Origin: Panicum virgatum
Taxonomy: Eukaryota > Streptophyta > Magnoliopsida > Poales > Poaceae
NCBI RefSeq assembly: GCF_016808335.1
Contig: NC_053147.1
Location: 24,228,913-24,292,912 of the forward strand
Direction of reading: 5' to 3'
DNA length: 64,000 bases
Position 1 is the first letter of the stretch. Each line of letters begins with the position of its first letter. Of this stretch, positions 23,109 through 35,026 are shown piece after piece. A program made the position numbers and the translations under genes. The notes below the pieces were generated by a model. The model was given only the letters and a program-made list of their open reading frames with translations. It had not been told where the DNA came from and searched no databases.

Positions 23109-25873
23109 ATGACCGAATCCTTTGTGCTCAACACCGGCGCGAGGATCCCATCGGTTGGCCTTGGCGTATGGCAAATTCAGCCTGACGCCGTCGGCAACGC
23201 CATCTATGCTGCTGTCAAGGTCCTTTCCGATTTTGCTCTGAATCCCTCCTGATTTCCCTTTCATGCAGGGAACTTTTCGGCCCTGACTAGTTCTTGGCGC
23301 TTTTCGAAAGCTTCCTGGCGACTGTATGTGTTGAGCCTGAATTACCGGTTCACTGCATCAGGCTACTAGGATAGGATAGGATCTGCCTGTTTTATCCTGG
23401 GCCTGTAAAATTTGTTTTAAATAGAATGAGGTCTATGACATAACAAACTCGTGATCAAGTTGGAAATTTCTGTTGATGCAGTTACCTCAGCTAACCTAAC
23501 TAGTTACATATATATAACAAAAGGAACTGGCAAAGCCAAATTATCTTGCCCCTGAAGTGTTAATATGCTCCATGGGATCATAGTGTTCATTCAAACATAG
23601 AAGAACGTGGTAGAATTTTAATCTGATTTTAAGTCTTTACTTTTTTCAAAACAAAGTGTTCCTAAGTCCTGGATATATCATCAGATTGTTTGCATCTCTT
23701 CTATCCCTCTCTAAAATTGTTTTTTTTGTTTTTTCCAACACAGGCTGGGTATCGGCACATTGATTGCGCTGCAGCATACAGCAATGAGAAGGAGGTAAAT
23801 AGTAATTACTTTCACCCAGTTTACCATCACATAAATTTTCTGTTCCATGTGCACACTGTTATTTCTTTATCGTAACTGATTAGGTTGTAATTGTTGGTTC
23901 TCTCAAGAAATATATTTATTGACTTACTTTAGTTTATCACACAATCATATGATTGTTTCAACTCACCTGAATATGACACGATGCATGTCATAACTTTATT
24001 CTTTACTCCTATTTTCTACATCATGTAGAACATTTCTTGTAAGGAAATTCGATTCGTTCATTTTTAAAAGCAGTATTTAGAGAAGAATCATATCCAGATA
24101 TAGTGATAATAAGTCAATCAGATAAAAGTGATAAGATAATAAGGAATGTAAGGATAGCACAACAATTTGTGTTGGAACGAAAACCTTCCACAGTTTCTTT
24201 CACTTCTGTTTGATTTGATTTGATGTAATTTGCTTGTAAATCTAGAGCTATTCGCTTTCATAGGTGGGCTTGGCTTTGAAGAAATTATTTGAGGATGGTG
24301 TGGTTAAGCGTGAAGATATTTTTGTCACCTCTAAGCTGTGGTTAGTCTCCATTTCTGGAGCTTAATTTAAACAAGGTTTGGGTAAGTAGCTTATGGATCT
24401 TACATGACAGAGTAAAAATGTTAAATAAAATATCTGAACTTTGCAGGTCCACTAATCATGCACCTGAAGATGTACCAGAGGCAATTGGTACCACACTTAA
24501 AGATTTGCAGCTTGACTACTTGGACTTGTACCTTGTAATGCTTATACTTTATCGTATATCCAGTTAATAGCTTGCATCACTGCTCATATGCAAAGATATA
24601 CCTGTGGTTAACTGAGCACTAAAAGTTCAAGTTATTGTCCAAGTAAAACAATTGCATTCATCCACTTTTGTGCCTATCTAAAATTTGTCTAATGAGGTCT
24701 GGTGGCCATTAGTTACATGCCAAAAACAAGTGCTGACATTAGGGCTATCAAAATGAAAGTCACTATGTCTCCCATAAATCAGTTGCAGTTTTATTGTCAG
24801 ATAAGGGTAGTTGAATTTAAATGCTTATGTTTCCATCTGACCAAGCTTTCCGGCACAGAAGTGTATGATGAAGGTTGAAGAATTCCAGGATACAACTCTC
24901 AATACTGAGCAAATGAACTTGCAAGCATGTGTCTGCCATTTGTTTCATGGCAACTGACCTTATTTTGCAGATTCATGGTCCATTCCGTATCAAGAAGGGA
25001 ACTACGATGAGCCCTGAAAATCTTATCCCTACTGATATCCCTGCTACATGGGGAGCAATGGAGAAGCTATATGACTCTGGCAAAGCTCGTGCAATCGGTG
25101 TGAGTAATTTTACGTGTAAGAAGCTGGAGGATTTGTTCGCCATTGCACGTGTGCATCCAGCAGTCAACCAGGTTGAGTGCCATCCGGTTTGGCAGCAAGA
25201 CAAGCTCCGTAAGCTTTGTCAGTTGAAGGGTGTTCATCTTTCTGTAAGCTTGACATAATATAAACAAATATCCCTGCATTTAGTTTTCAGTTGCAATTGA
25301 TCAGATTTATTTTTATATACTCTTACTCTTGTTGTTACAGGCCTTTTCACCCTTAGGTTCACCTGGGGTCAATGGCCCAAGCGTCCTCAACAACCCCATT
25401 GTGATCTCTGTTGCTGAGAAGTTGCAGAAAACACCTGCCCAGGTCGCTCTACGGTGGGGAATTCAAATGGGCCAGAGTGTACTTCCCAAAAGTGCCAATG
25501 AAGCAAGGATTAAGGAGAACATCGACATATTTGATTGGTCCATTCCTGAAGATCTGATGGCGAAGTTCTCTGAAATCAAACAGGCATGCTCTAGCTTAGC
25601 CTTTTCTCTGCTATTTGCATTTCATTGGCTTCTTGTCTATGATTGTTGCAAGGGTTCATGTAGCAAAACAATATGCATGTTGCAACCTAATGCACCGGTC
25701 TTTTATTGTATACAAATATAATGAATGAATACTTCATGCACTACTTTCGTTTTTTCCATCTGACATTTGTTCCGGCTTGTAACATGCAGGTTAGGTTGCA
25801 GAGAGCCGAATTTGCAGTTAACCCTCAGAGCGGCTATAATACACTGGAGGATTTTTGGGATGGCGAGATATAA
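23109..25873 (+). CDS. NADPH-dependent aldo-keto reductase, AKR4C type (AKR-2)
   Basis: Seven exons (23109-23219, 23744-23794, 24264-24340, 24447-24534, 24971-25243, 25341-25583, 25790-25873) give 308 residues from [17 protein letters not shown] to DFWDGEI. The tetrad is Asp44 (HIDCA), Tyr49 (AAYSNE), Lys78 (TSKLW) and His111 (IHGP). The cofactor motif is [13 protein letters not shown]. Exon lengths 1-5 and 7 equal those of AKR-1; exon 6 is five codons shorter ([12 protein letters not shown] in place of the [15 protein letters not shown] region). His111 is followed by Gly-Pro rather than Trp-Pro, which may alter the substrate pocket. Exon 6 ends CAG|GCATGC, again a GC donor. AATAAA lies at 26060. 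It forms a tandem pair with AKR-1 but is AT-richer at third positions, so the duplication is not recent or one copy has been GC-enriched. Confidence 0.93.
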
Positions 25874-27233
25874 AGCATACAGATATGTCCAGCATACATG
25901 AGCAGGGCAAGGGAAATAATCTTATATGCTTTGCCTGGACAGCTGAGAATTATTACCTTCATTTGGATTTTGGAGAAAGAAAATGCGAATACTTGCCCTA
26001 TGCTGCTCTTCTAGACGCTTCTTTTCATTGTATCCAAAGATGACTGTGTTACATTTACAAATAAAGTAAATGGCTTGTTCAAATTATCTTTATGACAAGG
26101 ATGATGTTGGAGTATGTTAAAAAAGGGTCAGTTTTCAATATAAATTATGACCAATTTTCGGAAGCAATTTTTACCACAATTTCAAATGGACACTATTCAA
26201 CTGTGCAACATGTTCCACGCTCTCAAGAATCGAGTGTTCAACTTTAACAGGCCTGAAACAGATAACCAAAGATTTGTCATAGTCTTACATCTCCAGGTTG
26301 ATTACTTTGACCTTGATAGAAAAAAAGGTTGATTTGTTTGACAGAGATAATTCTGAAATATGCAAGGATTTGGTGGCTGAATGTTCTTTCGTGTTCTGTG
26401 AACGGAGAGCCCTCCGTGCTCTGATCTCGTCTTCGGACTACACTCATTGGCAGTCAATAGCAAGCCAAGTGGTGTCTCTGAGAAATGCTCTATGGCAGTA
26501 TTGAACTTTCCACTTTGTAATTTCGTTACTTTCATAAGGAGATCCAGGGGTGGTCCCTGCTGTGGAAAAATAACCTCCAAACTAAAAAACTAACATTATA
26601 AATGGAACTATCTGTCATATGAGTTTTGAGACTGCATCTTAGAATATATTGCAACAGATGGGATAGAGAAATTTGAAGTAAAAGGGGCACCAAGAGTACA
26701 GTACAAAAGGGTCAAACAAACAAAGCAAAAGCATTCTTAAATTTGTTCTTTGATGTGAATTCTTTGGGGACTTGAATCTTTATTAAGGATGTCCTAAAAA
26801 ACTCTCTTCACTTCCGATTTGCATTCCAAAATAACTTTCGTGGCCACAAATCGAAGGCTCTACCAAGTAGATGTCATTCATATGTGGGACCTGGACCTAC
26901 ATTTCAGTGACAGGAATCATTCTTGAACAAAGTCCCAAATTGAGTGTTCTTTGGGACTTTTAAAAGATCGGTAGACACGATAACAAATAATACATGAAAA
27001 TTTGGAAGGGTGACATCCCACTGATAACCGCAAAGGAATTAGAAACATAAGTGCTGGAAGAATTAGCTCTTGTTCCACTTGAGGTACCACAGAAACCATT
27101 CGATGGCTATCACGAAATATTCATTGGTAATTCTAATTTCAACATATCTGGGAATCATACTTCAGAAGTTTGCTCACTGATTAATCCAAGCACCACATGA
27201 CCTCGTGGTTTCTGGAGAAGCAATTCATTGGAA
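25874..27233. other. AKR-2 3' UTR and intergenic DNA
   Basis: 3' UTR to about 26080. No gene recognised beyond. Short open frames at 26147-26580 are not supported by any family signature. Confidence 0.35.
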
Positions 27234-27870
27234 CTAGAAATAATCGCGGCGTTGCCGCGCATGGCCAGTGTGTGTGTTTTAGGGTTAGGGTGATTGGATG
27301 AGTACGTAGATTAGCTATGCGTCGATGTAGCTGTCGCTATATATATCTATGCGTGTTTATATATTTGTATCTACGGCATATATTGCAAGTATGTTATGTT
27401 ATTTGTGTATCTTCATTTCAAGTATTTATATGTGTGACATGATGTACTTGTATGTGCGAATGTACGGAATATCATGTACCATATATAGTGAAGTACTATG
27501 CTATTTATATGTATATATGTGATTATTTATGTTCAAGTATTTGTACTACAGGTTAGCATTAAATAAAAGAGTGAGGAAACAAAGAGTAAGAAAAAGGGTA
27601 TGGATTTATAGGATTTGATTTTAGATTTTTTTTTGTTAAGATGGAGGAGATATTTTTTTTAGTTCATATGCGAAATAAAGTACACTAAATCATATGATAT
27701 TTTAAGTTTAATGCATAGATGTAGTCATTAGAAACTCATCAAAATTGGTTTGGTATTTTTATGATTTTTCTATGATTTTGTATGAATTTTGAAAGATCTC
27801 TAATTTAAAAAGGAAAAATAAAATCGTATTAAAGGAGAAGAGTCTCACGGGCCGTTTTTGGCCCATTCCA
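27234..27870 (-). mobile_element. Possible nonautonomous Helitron (3' terminus at left)
   Basis: Read on the minus strand, the sequence has the palindrome GCGCGGCAACGCCGCG, then ATTATTT and CTAG (27234-27237), followed by T. This is the Helitron 3' arrangement: a hairpin some 10 bases before CTRR, inserted before T. The interior is AT-rich and noncoding. The 5' end is uncertain; a minus-strand TCTTCTCCTTTAATA near 27850 is a candidate but lacks a flanking A. Confidence 0.4.
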
Positions 27871-29776
27871 GGCAGGCCGGCTGGCAAATAAGGTTAGATA
27901 ATTTGGTTAGAAGAGCTGTTTTTTTTTTCCAAATAGCAACATTGAAGCTCCCAAGAATTCATGCAACATCTATCGCAAATTAGGGGGGTGACAATGGCGC
28001 GCGGCCATACGAAACGTGAAAGCTTCAGCTAGGAAACACTGAACTTGTTCTTGTTTAAAATCCATAACATGGATCAGCTATAGCACCCAGTACAAATATC
28101 TTACTGTCCAACAAACACAAACTGAAATAGCACTTACATTTTCATGAAATGTCCATAAGATGAAGGAACCGAAGGAGGAATACAAAGACCCTAAGGTGCC
28201 CATTTTCCTGTGCAGAACACTTAAAGTTTAAGGTATATGCAATCTTTATGCACTGAGCAATATTTTATCCCCATAAAAGTAATAAATCTAAGTAAAAAAC
28301 ATGGTGAACTAACAAGAATATTTGAAAAGGATAGATTACAAACAATAAGGAATTGGAAATGCAGGTACCTGGCATAATTTAATTTAAATTTATATGAAGA
28401 GAGGAAACCTTCCAGCTCCTGGAGATCCTTTGAGTGCATCAGCACCAGGCCAAGACTGGGAAATCCATGTCCTCTGTATACAGACTAGGAAGATTGGCGC
28501 ACTACGCCGTGCCCGTTCCCAAAAAACGGTGGTTTCTTTGTTGTTTGAATGCTGAACATGTTGAATGAGCCGGGCCAAAGCGAAGCAGGGTATACTGGGA
28601 AGATATGATGAGGTAGTACAATTAGCCGCCAATTGGGTGTTATCGATTTATCATATCAGGAGAACATGTATGCAAAGGCAGCAATATTTCTTTCATATTA
28701 GAGTATGAAGTAAAGTACTTTGGTTGACAGAAGAAACACATCAAAACTGAAGCAGCAAAGGAATCAGGGAAACTGGGGAACAAACTACCTTATGGTAATA
28801 GTTACACATGGTTGTTTCAAAAAAAAAGTTACACATGGTTGCCATGCTGAAGAATTTGGGCCTTATCAAAGAAGATGTCTTATCACAGTAGAAATATGTC
28901 AAGTCAACATCCATGTATGTGAATGTTTTATATGTTTACTGATAAATTACTTTTAGGAGCTAATGTATGTGTATCACATTTACATTTATTATTAAACTAA
29001 AAGGTCATCTGAAACCACAATAAAAAAACACAACAATTTTAAAGAACCTGCAATTTCAACTTTACAAAGACTCAATTGGTGCATATTGTTGGTTATTTAC
29101 TTATTTTATTAGATAAACTGTCAAGAGTAATTTGAAAAAAAAAGGCTTAAGCTATTTGTATAAGCAGAAACATATGACGCTATACAAATCCAAAAAAATA
29201 TTTAGTCCTACTTATACTACGTGAACATACAAATTAGAAACTACTGATTAGTGTAGGTAGGGGCAGAAAAGGTAAAAGAGAAGAAATATTAATTGATGTG
29301 TTCAGGACCATGGATGCCTGCACTTTGCACTTTGAACATTGATGAAATTAAGCCTAAGAGCAACACCAAACCATTGCTAGATCAGTCCGCTACTATGGAG
29401 CAAGGTCGATGGAAGGGCTTCATGTCGGCAATGCGCATATCCTGATTTCTGATGAATACAACTGCACTGCTGAGGATTCAGAGTTGGACTCTGCCACTCC
29501 ATGCATACCCAGCCATGTTACTAATCAAATTTTGTGGACAATTTCATGCAGAAAATAGTCAAATATATGATTAGAAGAAAAAATGCATTAGATCATGTGG
29601 AACTAACAACGTAGCATCAATCTAGCATGAAGAGCGGTAGACATCTGAATGTATTCACTAATGCTACTTTTCTTCAGCGATAAGAGGTTACTTATTCTAA
29701 CTATCTAACGCTGATTTTTGAGACGGGCTATGTCAAACATAAAAAAAGATTACTACCCTCCAAAATCAAATCAGGT

Positions 29777-29778
<2 letters not shown>
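27871..29778. other. Intergenic, AT-rich
   Basis: No gene recognised. 28390-28632 is less AT-rich with a minus-strand open frame of no known family. Confidence 0.35.

Positions 29779-29843
<65 letters not shown>
29779..29843. repeat. (GA)n microsatellite, about 32 repeats
   Basis: Uninterrupted GA dinucleotides over about 65 bp. Confidence 0.97.
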
Positions 29844-29845
<2 letters not shown>

Positions 29846-30911
29846 ACTCAGGCACTCACCCACCATCGCTGTTCTTTGGAGCCGTCCCTTTCATCTTGCT
29901 GGCAGTAGAGCTACAGAGGTTGATGTCGGTCCAATCGAGAACTACAGGCAGATGAAGGGTGACGGGGTGGTGAGGAAGCAGTTGGGGCGTTGGGCGGATG
30001 AGGGCCGGGGCTGCGACCCGAACTGTTGACGGCCTTTTGATCTCGTCGGAATGGTGCAGTGAGAGAGGGTGTGGCGAGGAACAGTGCGAGCAGCGAGCAG
30101 CGAGAGGGGAGGCGTGAAAGGTCGGCAGCGACCCATCGGAGTAGGCGACGACGGCGAGGAAGCCGGAAGGGGAATGACATAGAGGAACAGGCGCTTGCCG
30201 ATTTTATGAGCAGGCACCGACGACACACGCAACGGCCCAAGCCCAGCAGGATGGATCGGCCGACGGCGGCGGCAAAGGCCACGGTCTCGACTTGGGCCAA
30301 AAATCCAGAGTACCTCTCGTCGCTCCCTTTTCTTCCGCGATAAGGTACACGAGCCGCAGCGGCCGCAGAAGGCGGTGCCGGAAAAAGCAGGGCCCGCGTC
30401 GGGCGTCCCTCCCCGTTGGTGTCCCTCCCCGCTGGCTCTGGCAAAGCAAGCGACGTGTCGGCCCGTGAGCGATGGAACGGTCCCAAGAGCGCTCCCACGC
30501 CTCCACTTCTAGGGTGTATAGAGTATATGCTCAACGAATGGGTGGATGGATGAACATTGTTCCATGTTCACCGCATCTTTAGGTACAGAAAGGGACGGCT
30601 GATATTTGCAGAATGTAATGAGGTCAAAAAGCTATCGATGGCAAGCAATGAAGAAATTTGACTAGATAATATCTCAGAGACATCCGAAACTTATTGGTTT
30701 CATCACATTCATCCAGGTAATTCTATTGTGTTATTACCCGTGAAACTGGCGCAAACAAGGTAACAACAGTACTAGTACGACAACAGGAGGAGAGCAACAA
30801 AACTTTAGAGCACGCTGAGAGCTGCTATGCTCTTCTTTTCTTGTTATTTTCCTTCGTTAGAAGGAGAATGATGATCTCGGTAGCTTATTAGCAGCATGCC
30901 GCATCAGCAGG
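29844..30911. other. Intergenic; GC-rich block of unknown nature, then RPI 3' UTR
   Basis: 29850-30500 is GC-rich with long overlapping open frames on both strands (largest on minus, 30534-29911). It is Arg/Ser/Pro-rich with no family signature, so I do not call a gene. 30560-30911 is AT-rich and contains the RPI 3' UTR. Confidence 0.35.
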
Positions 30912-31763
30912 TTAATTCTTTTTGTCCATCACAGTGATGGTGCCATCCTTGTTGGCGACGATGACAGAGGTGGCCATGCTGAGGAACATGCCATGCTCAA
31001 CAACACCCGTGATCCGAAGGAGTTGGTCGCTGATGTTGTGGAGGTCGCCGCGGATGCCGTCCTCGAAGAACATCTCCACGATGTAGTTGCCGTTGTCAGT
31101 CGTGAACGGCGTGTCTTCATCGGCATCTTTCTTGACCATCCTGAGCCTGGCGTGGAAGCCAGGCAATCCATCGAACACCTTGCGGATGAGGCCCAGCGTG
31201 TGGGGAGCGCCGAAGGGGATGACCTCGACGGGCACCGCGCCCGTACACCCGAGGCGGGGCACCAGCTTGGACTCGTCGACGATGACAACGAATTTCTCCC
31301 CAGCCCCCTCGATCATCTTCTCCCGGAGCAAAGAGCCGCCGCGGCCCTTGACTAGGTTGAGGTCCGGGTCCACCTCGTCGGCGCCGTCGATGGAGAGGTG
31401 GATCCTGGCGGGCCCGCGGTCGCCCCCGAGCGGGAGGAGCGGGATCCCGACGCGGGTCGCGTGGAGCTCTGTCTTGAGGGAGGTGGGCACGCCCGCCACG
31501 CCCGGCAGCGCGCCCGCGCGGATGAGGTCGCCCAGGCGGTCCAGCGCGTGCGCCGCCGTGGAACCCGTGCCGAGTCCCAGCGCCATGCCGGGCTCCACGA
31601 ACTCCACCGCGCGGTGCGCCGCCACGCGCTTCAGGTCCTCCTGTGTCAGCTTCACGGGCGGCGGCGGCGAGGCGGCGGCGTCGCCCATGTGCGCCGCCAC
31701 GCGCTTCAAGTCCTCCTGCGCCAGCTTCATGGACGGCGGCGGCGAGGTGGCGGCGCTGCCCAT
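30912..31763 (-). CDS. RPI: Ribose-5-phosphate isomerase A
   Basis: Intronless minus-strand frame of 283 residues. The enzyme interconverts ribose-5-phosphate and ribulose-5-phosphate in the pentose phosphate and Calvin pathways. RpiA motifs are intact: phosphate loop GLGTGSTA (about 63-70), the Asp pair in SIDGADEVD (Asp126, Asp129), Lys139 and catalytic Glu148 in KGRGGSLLREKM, VDESKLV near 162-168 and VEHGMFL near the C-terminus. There is no plastid transit peptide, so it is probably cytosolic. The first 50 residues are a tandem duplication of about 25: PPPSMKLAQEDLKRVAAH and PPPPVKLTQEDLKRVAAH, each preceded by Met-Gly (Met1 and Met26). Either Met could start a plausible protein; Met26 gives the shorter standard form of 258 residues. 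Minus-strand AAATAAATATCAC near 31870 may act as the TATA region. Confidence 0.95.
   Translation of the reverse strand: MGSAATSPPPSMKLAQEDLKRVAAHMGDAAASPPPPVKLTQEDLKRVAAHRAVEFVEPGMALGLGTGSTAAHALDRLGDLIRAGALPGVAGVPTSLKTELHATRVGIPLLPLGGDRGPARIHLSIDGADEVDPDLNLVKGRGGSLLREKMIEGAGEKFVVIVDESKLVPRLGCTGAVPVEVIPFGAPHTLGLIRKVFDGLPGFHARLRMVKKDADEDTPFTTDNGNYIVEMFFEDGIRGDLHNISDQLLRITGVVEHGMFLSMATSVIVANKDGTITVMDKKN
31614..31763 (-). repeat. 75-bp tandem duplication of the RPI start region
   Basis: Two 75-bp units (about 31763-31689 and 31688-31614), each with an ATG and encoding an 'M-G-x-A-A-x-S-P-P-P' to 'E-D-L-K-R-V-A-A-H' module. The length is a multiple of three, so the frame is preserved. A few substitutions separate the units. 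Confidence 0.9.
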
Positions 31764-32006
31764 GGCGACGGTGGTGGACGTAGGAGGGTGTTCGGTGGCG
31801 TGGGGGTTGGATTGGGAACGGGAGGCGGCGGCGCGGTTGAGGGTTTGCGAGGAGGGGGAGGATGTGATATTTATTTAGGTCGGAAAGGGGGAATGGGAGG
31901 CGGGAAAGAGGGGGCAGGGAATCAGGGGCGATCAGCAGGTCGCTAGTGGACGCGTCGGCCGTTTGAAGGCCTTGGAATGCGTGTACCAATGATACGGCTC
32001 TCCTAG
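31764..32006. promoter_or_regulatory. RPI 5' flank
   Basis: Short leader and promoter of the minus-strand isomerase gene. The open frames here are continuations of frames antisense or out of frame to RPI. Confidence 0.4.
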
Positions 32007-32351
32007 GCCATGTTTGGTTGGAGGGTAGAAAAATTTTGATGAGAGAGAAATGAAGCTTTGACCACTAATTAGTAGTATTAAATAAAGTCTAATTACAAAA
32101 TTACCTCCACAACTGTGGTACTGTAGCAGTTGCTCTAGCTAATGAGGCATTTGACCGTACGATTAGAGGATGATTGAGCGCGGTTACTGTAGCATCACTG
32201 TAGCCAATCATGATGAAACTTGGCTCATTAGATTCGTCTCGAAAAGTTACACCCATTCCTAAAAAGGTTTTACAAATAAACTTCGTTTAGTACTTCATGC
32301 ATGCATTCGTCTTTTTGTACAAAAATTTTCGTTGTTTTATCCAAACAAGGT
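32007..32351. repeat. Grass MITE (same family as 7371)
   Basis: Left end GGCCATGTTTGGTTGG, right end ATCCAAACAAGGTC. Internal GTACTGTAGCAG, ACTGTAGCATCACTG and TTAGATTCGTCTCG are present. It sits about 245 bp upstream of the RPI start. Confidence 0.65.
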
Positions 32352-33519
32352 CGCTAGTGGGTGAGTACTGTAGCTTCCCTATATTTCTTTCATATCCTTG
32401 ATTTTTTGAAAAAAAATATTTTCCAATAATTCCTCATCATAACTCCCCATCTTCTAACAATTGGAGAATTGACCACTCTCGTGCGTAAAAATACGCACGC
32501 TCCGTCGCTCCCAGTTGCTTCTCCCTTGCGGCGTTTTTCCTCGCGCGGTCTTCGTCACCGCGCCGCCCCTCCTTCGCGCTGCAGGTGCGGAGGCAGGCCC
32601 TTGTCTGTCCAGGTCCGCGTCCTTCTCCTCCTGCAGTTAGCACTGGTAAAGAGCCATATTTTTTGCCTAGATAATCTAAGAGACGGGCCCTAAAAGGATC
32701 AGGCTCCAATCTTATTTAATTTTGAGCTAATTTTGAGCTGAAAAAATTAAAAATCAAATAAAATTGTGAAGAGAGCATTAGGGTCATGGTCCATTACCAC
32801 CCCTACCAGCAGTCTACGCCTCCAGCCGCCCCTCCCTCTCCCTTCTCGGAGAAGGACGCCATCCGTGCCTCGACCTGACATTGGTGGGTGACCACCAGGA
32901 CGCCAGTGACGACGGCGAAGTGGCGGGAAACCTGTGTACGGCGGACACTGCTCTGGATCAGAGGCCACCTGTGGCTATGTTTAGATGCGAAAAGTCGGTT
33001 CTTTCTCCTTTGCTCCCCTGTGGCCTATGTAACGGGGTTCGCATGAATGCCTGCATCTCTTTCTGCAAGCCAACACTGCATCACAGGAAATTTGCCTTGC
33101 TCCGACGACTGGAACAACCAGTGGATATGAGTTCGAGTTCAGAAGGATTACAACTTGTGATTTCTAGATGTTCCCACGGGGAATTTCACAATTGTGTGTA
33201 GTAGATTAGATTTACTTGCTTTGGTTTTTACTGACATTGAATATTGCTTCAGAGTAGGTCGGGTGATTTCTGAACTGAAGATCTGAATGGCTGTAAGCGG
33301 CACGACAGAGACAACCGCGGGAGCATAAATGTTTCCAATAGAATTAACCTTGTGGGATCATAATTTTTTTATTGTTGGGGAGAAAAAGTGGGAAACTCTT
33401 GGAGATAGAATCTTTTTTGCCTCCCCATACCTATTTGGGGACTTGGTAAACAACAAGATTTGGGAAGAAAAAATAGGGAACTCTTGGAGATGCTTACAAA
33501 TCAGTGGCTTTTGAAAATA
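32352..33519. other. Intergenic
   Basis: No gene recognised. A minus-strand frame at 32709-32437 starts MEPDPFRARLLDYLGKKYG but degenerates into low-complexity Arg/Gly. It may be the remnant of a first exon, with no family assigned. Confidence 0.35.
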
Positions 33520-33742
33520 ATGCGCCACCGTTTCAAATTACATCATTCTAATTTTATTGAGGGATCAAACTATTTTTATATTTAACTAAAATTATAAAAA
33601 GATTATACCGCCATGCAGATATATTACGAAAGTATACTTAATGAGGAATCTAATGATACCTTATTGTATAAATTTGATCAAAATTAAAATATTTTGACTC
33701 TTCATGAAAGTTGGAATGTCTTACCGTTTGGAACGGAGGGAG
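33520..33742. repeat. Stowaway-like MITE
   Basis: Right end TTTGGAACGGAGGGAG followed by TA. Left end (GCGCCACCGTTTCAAATTAC) is a mutated inverted copy, preceded by TA at 33518. Confidence 0.6.
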
Positions 33743-33904
33743 TACAAAATAAGAGTAAAATTATTTGAGGGTGTCAATGTGTATCTCAATCCAAAATAGG
33801 GCTTGGTTGAGAATTAGGTTCGCTGTACATCTTTTGCCTATGGCTGCTAAAATTAGTCACCCTGTATTTTTTAGGGGAAAAAAGATCACTAATCTTGGGT
33901 AGTA

Positions 33905-34147
33905 CTCTCCCTATTCTCTTCTGATAGCCATATTTCAAAAACTCAATTTTTTCATAATGGTAGCTATATTTGCTATTGGTACGGGCTATGTCAATAAATA
34001 ACATTAGTAACAGAGAGTTCCTAGTTAAAATATTGGAGGACCAACAAAAAAATCTGCGTTGCATTTATTATATGATATATAAGTAAAGCAATTTTTATAG
34101 TCATTATGTCAAGGTGAAATATAGATATCCAAACAAAATGGAGGGAG
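33905..34147. repeat. Stowaway-like MITE
   Basis: Left end CTCTCCCTATTCTCTTC after TA, right end CAAAATGGAGGGAG before TA. About 243 bp, AT-rich, noncoding. Confidence 0.65.
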
Positions 34148-34746
34148 TAAAATTCAGTCTAGCACAAGTGAGCCATGTGCCCAAGAAGTCAGGATAACTA
34201 AGTTGTGCCAGGAATTAAATGCTGACTAGAAAAAATATGTTGTGTAAGATTAATCGCGGCAACCTTTAGAATATGATCCAAGCACACCTTTAATTAGTTT
34301 GCAGGTTTATAGATTCCTAAACTTACTAGATGGTTCATCGAGTTGCATAGCATACATTGCCTATTTATATTTACGATTACAAGGAATACATAAAAACAAT
34401 AGACAAGTTGCTTGGTACATATGCGGCGTGCCACAGTTTTTGCTCAAGATGCTAGTTCATTTTTTGCACAAGTGTGGTGCCGAAATTCGCCGTCCAAGCT
34501 TCGGTGGCGCCATAGCCGTGCCATGGCCTGCAACCAAGCAGACAGGCCCCAGGAAAGCAGTGCGCGTGCACGATTCATGGCGCTTCGACAGGGGCCACGC
34601 ATGAAGGCCTGACCGGACGATCCATGCTGCCGGCCGGACGCCCGCATAGCAACGTGGTTCATGCTTCCATTTGACCGCCGTTGGACGGTCCAAACCACGC
34701 TGCCCAAGAAGCTTCCGTAATTTCTCCGGGGAGTCCTGCTGCGTCG
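34148..34746. other. Intergenic
   Basis: AT-rich to 34430, then GC-richer. Open frames on both strands at 34440-34840 partly overlap the RPI fragment and have no other similarity. Confidence 0.35.
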
Positions 34747-34860
34747 TGCGGAGACGTTCTTCGAGGATGGCGAAGTGCGCGACACATCAGCGAGACAGCG
34801 ACGACCAACTCCGGAGCCCGGATCACCGGCACAGTCGAGCACGGCATGTTCCTCGCATGG
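34747..34860 (+). pseudogene. Fragment of a ribose-5-phosphate isomerase gene
   Basis: The plus strand reads ETFFEDGEVRD and, after a frame change, RITGTVEHGMFLAW. This matches the RPI C-terminal stretch that in the intact gene reads VEMFFEDGIRGD and LRITGVVEHGMFLSM. Nucleotides align along about 110 bp (GTTCTTCGAGGA, CATCAGCGA, CGACCAACTCC, GGCATGTTCCTC). The two halves are out of frame with each other, so the piece is dead. Orientation is opposite to the intact gene 3 kb away. Confidence 0.7.
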
Positions 34861-35026
34861 GCTGGGCCCGCGACGGACGGGGCAAGCGGGGTGTGTGTGA
34901 GCCGACAGATAATGGTTTTGGACTTCCTGTAGTGTTGGCCTGCTGGGCCGTTTCCCGTTGGAAGTTGGAATGGGCCTTCAGTTCAGCGTCTACATACCAA
35001 ACTCTTCTGCTTCACAGAATCCTTGT

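Noticed and set aside
29911..30534. 207-codon minus-strand ORF
   Set aside because: Low-complexity Arg/Ser/Pro composition in a GC-rich block, with equally long open frames on the other strand and no recognisable domain.
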